Notes under the pieces: model-generated | Databases searched by the model: none | What the model saw: the letters and a program-made list of their open reading frames with translations, nothing else | Told to the model about the DNA's origin: nothing | Shown here: positions 6,738-9,427 of the stretch, piece by piece | How the letters are laid out: the number at the start of each line of letters is the position of its first letter | Numbering within the stretch: position 1 is the stretch's first letter | Position numbers and translations under genes: made by a program | NCBI GenBank assembly: GCA_018700655.1 | Contig: JABIUG010000307.1 | Location: 1 to 9,427 of the forward strand | Origin: Rhodospirillaceae bacterium | GTDB taxonomy: Bacteria; Pseudomonadota; Alphaproteobacteria; SP197 | DNA: 9,427 nt | Reading direction: 5' to 3'

Positions 6738-7410
6738 TTGTCCCAATGCCCAAGGATCATACTGGTCGCGCTCACGGTGCTTGCCCTGTGGACGAGCGTG
6801 CCGGCCGGCGCCGGCCAGATCGTGCTTTCAGACTATCAACGCACGGTTTCGGTGGTGTTCTGGCCTCAACTCTATCGAAACGGTGGCGAGACGCTCTATT
6901 GCCGCCAACCCTTCAGCAACACCCTGGGGCTGACGGTCGAGCATGTTTATCCCATGCGGTGGGTCGAACTGGCACTTGATTGCGATCACAGCCAGGCCTG
7001 CCGCGCGGACCATGCCGCTTATGGCTACATGGAATCCGACCTGCATAATCTCTACGTGACGCGTTTGGGCACAGCAGATGCGCGCGGCGATCTTGCCTTC
7101 GGATTTGTTCCCGGCGACCGCCGCGACTTTGGCGCAGACTGCAACTTCAAGGTCTCGATCCCAATGGGGCTTTGCCCAGCCGCAGCCTGGCGTTTGCGGG
7201 GAGATCGCGCGTGCCTTGCTCTACATGGTGTATGCCTATGGTTTGCCGCTGCATGAACGCATGTCGCTCGACATGCTGCGCCAGTGGCATCATTCCGATC
7301 CCGCTGACGACGAGGATCGATGACGCAACGAAGAGATCGAGCAGTTGCAGGGCAACCGCAATCCCTTTGTCGACTGGCCGGAACTGGCCGATGGCTTTGC
7401 GACTGACTAA
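6738..7410 (+). pseudogene. Endonuclease I family (secreted nuclease) gene, broken by a frameshift and a stop codon
   Basis: The reading frame starts at a TTG (6738) with GGGG 7 bases upstream. Its first 26 residues are a secretion signal: a basic start, the hydrophobic run IILVALTVLALW, and a likely cut after AGA. The mature part has the endonuclease I (NucM/EndA) pattern: CRQPFSN, LTVEHVYPMRW with the general-base His69, MESDLHNLY (98-106) and RGDLAFGFVPGDRR. Near 7150-7185 the frame shifts by +1, and the family sequence continues in another frame as PGVCGEIARALLYMVYAYGL and LRQWHHSDPADDE. A TGA at 7321-7323 interrupts it before RNEEIEQLQGNRNPFVDW, which ends at TAA 7410. The metal-binding Asn expected shortly before the AR-DL motif also appears lost (GTADARGDL). 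Three defects point to a dead gene, with the first defect perhaps being the active-site loss. Confidence 0.8.
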
Positions 7411-7413
7411 ACG

Positions 7414-7444
7414 AAAAAGGCCCGGAGCGTGATGCCCCGGGCCT
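7414..7444 (-). terminator. Intrinsic terminator of the substrate-binding protein gene
   Basis: On the minus strand the perfect 8-base stem AGGCCCGG/CCGGGCCT encloses an 11-base loop and is followed at once by TTTTT. It starts about 20 bases after the stop codon of the substrate-binding protein gene, as expected for a Rho-independent terminator. It lies only 3 bases past the end of the convergent endonuclease remnant. In that direction the hairpin has no good T-run. Confidence 0.85.
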
Positions 7445-7464
7445 GATTTCAACGATCAACCGGA

Positions 7465-8586
7465 TCAGTAACCGGCGGCGACCTCATCCCAGAGACGGAT
7501 GTACTTCTCTTCGATCTCGGGAGCGAGCGCCTGGAAGAAGATACCGCTGTTGAGCAGCGCTTCCGGCGTCGACAGGCCAAGTTCAGAGAGAACGTCATCG
7601 GGAACCAGGTCGAAGGCCTTCATGTTGGCATGACCGTAGCCCCAGTTCGAGATCTCGTAGGCACCGGCCTCCGGGCTCGAGAAGGCGTTGATCATGTCAT
7701 AGGCCTCGTCGGGATATTCCGTCTCGGCATGCATGACCAGGCCACAGCACCAGGTGAAGATGCCTTCCTTGGGCACACCAAGGCCAACGTCATAGCCCTG
7801 CGACTTCAGGGTGACATATGCGTCGTTCCAGCCATAGCTGGCAACCAGTTCGCCCGAGGCCAGCGCTTGCACGGCAGTGGTCTGATCGGCCCAGTACATG
7901 CGCATGTTGTCACGCTGGGTCTCGACTGCCTTGCGTACTTCGACGAGTTGCTCGTCGGTCAGAGAGAAGATGTTGTCGTAACCCAGGACCAGGGCCGAAA
8001 TCTCGACAATGGCACCGGCCGAATCATAGAAACCAAGGCGGTTCTTGAATTCGTCGGTATAGAAGATTTCCCAGGAGACGTTTTCGTCGCTCCAGGCCTC
8101 ACCGACCAGGTCACGGCGGTAGATGATGGTGGAGTTACCCCAATCCATCGGCATGAAGTAACGATCGCCGTCGATGATCGAGCCCTCGATGTTCTCCAGG
8201 CTCGGGAACATGTCGTTGACATATTCCAGGCGGCTGGGGTCCAGCGACGCCAGCAGGCCGGCGTCTTTCCATTTCACCAGTTCGTAGGTGCAGGGCGCCA
8301 TCACGTCGGGCTGGAAGCCACCCGTGCGCATCTTCTGGAAGGCTTCGTCTTCGGAACCCCAGAACGTGTAGTCGGGTGCGCCGTGGGCATCAATATAGGG
8401 CTGGATGAAATTCGGGTCGTCATAACCGGCCCAACCGAAATACATCGGCTTGCCGTCGGCTGCGATGGCATTGCGGCCCACCGGAACCGTCATCATGCTG
8501 ACGCCGAATACGGCGGCGGCTTTGTTGAAGTCGCGCCGCGACAGGCTGCCGTCGCGATATCTTGACACGAGGTCTCTTGCTTTCAT
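7465..8586 (-). CDS. ABC transporter substrate-binding protein, spermidine/putrescine (PotD/PotF) type, Tat-exported
   Basis: This 373-residue periplasmic protein would capture its ligand for an ABC importer. The N-terminus carries a twin-arginine signal, SRRDFNK (16-22), then the hydrophobic AAAVFGVSMMTVPV and a likely cut after AIAA (43). The mature part has PotD/PotF-type features: WGSEDEAFQKMRTGGFQPDV, YELVKWKDAGLLASLDPSRL, the MPMDWGNSTIIYRR hinge segment and GWNDAYVTLKSQGYDVGLGVPKEG. Two adjacent Cys in FTWCCGLVM are unusual but not diagnostic. The ligand could be a polyamine or another small cation, and the sequence alone does not settle this. Permease and ATPase genes are not in the window, and the gene ends at an intrinsic terminator. 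AGGAG lies 7 bases before the ATG. It starts 71 bases downstream of the hydratase gene and may be co-transcribed with it. Confidence 0.9.
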   Translation of the reverse strand: MKARDLVSRYRDGSLSRRDFNKAAAVFGVSMMTVPVGRNAIAADGKPMYFGWAGYDDPNFIQPYIDAHGAPDYTFWGSEDEAFQKMRTGGFQPDVMAPCTYELVKWKDAGLLASLDPSRLEYVNDMFPSLENIEGSIIDGDRYFMPMDWGNSTIIYRRDLVGEAWSDENVSWEIFYTDEFKNRLGFYDSAGAIVEISALVLGYDNIFSLTDEQLVEVRKAVETQRDNMRMYWADQTTAVQALASGELVASYGWNDAYVTLKSQGYDVGLGVPKEGIFTWCCGLVMHAETEYPDEAYDMINAFSSPEAGAYEISNWGYGHANMKAFDLVPDDVLSELGLSTPEALLNSGIFFQALAPEIEEKYIRLWDEVAAGY

Positions 8587-8657
8587 GGTGTGTCTCCTGA
8601 TTGTCGTTGTCTGGATAGTCGCCTCTTATGCCCGCTTGGGCAAGTGCGAAGCCGCGC

Positions 8658-9427
8658 TCAGGTGCCGGTAAACTGCGGTTCGCGCTTTTCGAAGAAAGCG
8701 GTGGCACCCTCGGCGTGATCGTTGGTACGTGCGGTCACGCACAGGGCCTCGGTTTCGAAGTTCATCATGGTCTCGAGCGAAGATTCCATGCCGCGGTCGA
8801 GCATGGTCTTGTGCATCTGGACGGGCAGGGGGGCGCGGCTGGCAATACGGCGCGCGAGCTTCTCGGCTTCGTCGCGAACCTGACCGGCCGGGACGACGCG
8901 ATTGACCAGGCCGATACGCCAGGCTTCCTGGGCATCGACGAATTCGCCGGTGTAGGCCAGTTCGCGGGCACGGGCGAGGCCGACCTTGCGCGGCAGAAGC
9001 CAGGTGCCGCCATTGGTGATCGTGACGCCGACATTAACCTCGGGGAAACCCAGCAATGTGTCTTCGGCGGCAACCACCAGATCGCAGGCCAGCGTCACCT
9101 CGCAGCCTGCACCTACGGCAACGCCCTGCACGGCGGCAATCACCGGGAAACGCGCCTTGCGTATCAGGCGGGTGGTTTCCTGCAGGAGTTTCTGGTTCTC
9201 GTGCAGATCGCCCAGGGTGTAGCCGCCGGAATTGAACTGCTCGACATGTTCAACCATCTCGCCGACATCGTGTCCGGCTAGAAACCCACGGCCTTCGCCG
9301 GCCAGGATCAGGCAGCGGATGTCACGATCGTCGACCAGTTCGCGCAGATGGGCGCCGAAGTCGTGCCAACCCTGGCTCGACATCGCGTTGAGTTTTTCGG
9401 GCCGGTCGAAGATCAGCCAGGCAAGAT
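8658..9427 (-). CDS. Enoyl-CoA hydratase/isomerase (crotonase) family protein, 5' end outside the window
   Basis: The frame is open to the window edge, and the edge codons read LAWLIFDRPEKLNAM, the typical first strand of the family. An ATG at 9383 is therefore internal and the true start lies beyond 9427. Oxyanion-hole segments are LAGHDVGEM and GVAVGAGCEV. Both catalytic Glu residues of enoyl-CoA hydratases are present: the one in GCEVTLACD (codon at 9099-9101) and the one in GFPEVNVGV (9039-9041), matching Glu144 and Glu164 of the rat mitochondrial enzyme. Hydration of a 2-enoyl-CoA is thus plausible, whereas an isomerase or dehalogenase would often lack one. RARELAYTGEFVDAQEAWRIGLVN is the usual crotonase helix region. 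The substrate is not known; crotonyl-CoA from the nearby dehydrogenase is possible. It lies 71 bases upstream of the binding-protein gene. Confidence 0.92.
   Translation of the reverse strand, partial: LAWLIFDRPEKLNAMSSQGWHDFGAHLRELVDDRDIRCLILAGEGRGFLAGHDVGEMVEHVEQFNSGGYTLGDLHENQKLLQETTRLIRKARFPVIAAVQGVAVGAGCEVTLACDLVVAAEDTLLGFPEVNVGVTITNGGTWLLPRKVGLARARELAYTGEFVDAQEAWRIGLVNRVVPAGQVRDEAEKLARRIASRAPLPVQMHKTMLDRGMESSLETMMNFETEALCVTARTNDHAEGATAFFEKREPQFTGT

Noticed and set aside
7630..8565. A 311-codon open frame on the + strand opposite the substrate-binding protein
   Set aside because: It is an antisense shadow with no recognisable domain and no ribosome site. The minus-strand gene has a signal peptide, a ribosome site and a terminator.
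8629..8642. Small TGCCC/GGGCA hairpin between the hydratase and binding-protein genes
   Set aside because: The stem has only five pairs and no T-run follows on either strand, too weak to call a terminator.
9381..9383. ATG at 9383 as the start of the enoyl-CoA hydratase
   Set aside because: The 14 codons upstream to the window edge encode the conserved first strand of the crotonase family, so the start lies outside the window.

Overview
The window looks like chromosomal DNA of a GC-rich alphaproteobacterium, possibly of the Rhodospirillales type. The reasons are GC-rich codon use with mostly TGA stops, clear AGGAG-type ribosome sites, a Tat-exported polyamine-type binding protein, a MerR/class III cyclase fusion, and AGAGC-ended intergenic palindromes. 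This placement rests on general impression, not on a marker gene. I see no rRNA, tRNA, CRISPR, phage or insertion-sequence genes.

Left part (+ strand, 1-2874): a free-standing class I glutamine amidotransferase is followed by a strong hairpin. Next comes a 160-base gap holding three copies of a GGAC-N-GTCC palindrome. The gap leads into an unusual regulator that joins a MerR-type DNA-binding head, a PAS-like middle and a complete class III nucleotide cyclase catalytic domain. A small VOC (glyoxalase-fold) protein follows 25 bases behind the cyclase, and its usual metal ligands appear to be missing. The promoter repeats, the DNA-binding cyclase and the VOC protein form the most interesting unit in the window.

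Middle part (- strand, 2881-6550): transcription runs leftward from a PLP-dependent aromatic-amino-acid-type decarboxylase, to glutaryl-CoA dehydrogenase, to an FkbM-type methyltransferase gene. The FkbM frame is intact from end to end but carries three in-frame TAA/TAG codons. Glutaryl-CoA dehydrogenase would feed lysine, tryptophan or glutarate carbon into crotonyl-CoA. The FkbM reading frame begins 12 bases after it and its ribosome site overlaps the dehydrogenase stop codon.

Right part (6551-9427): the gap between the divergent decarboxylase and endonuclease genes is filled by two unrelated palindromic elements placed side by side. They are followed by a decayed endonuclease I family gene (+ strand) with one frameshift, one nonsense codon and a probable loss of a catalytic Asn. 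The - strand then carries an intrinsic terminator, a Tat-dependent spermidine/putrescine-type binding protein without its transporter partners in view, and an enoyl-CoA hydratase cut off by the window edge. The hydratase could act on the crotonyl-CoA made by the dehydrogenase, but the two genes are not adjacent, so this is only an inference.
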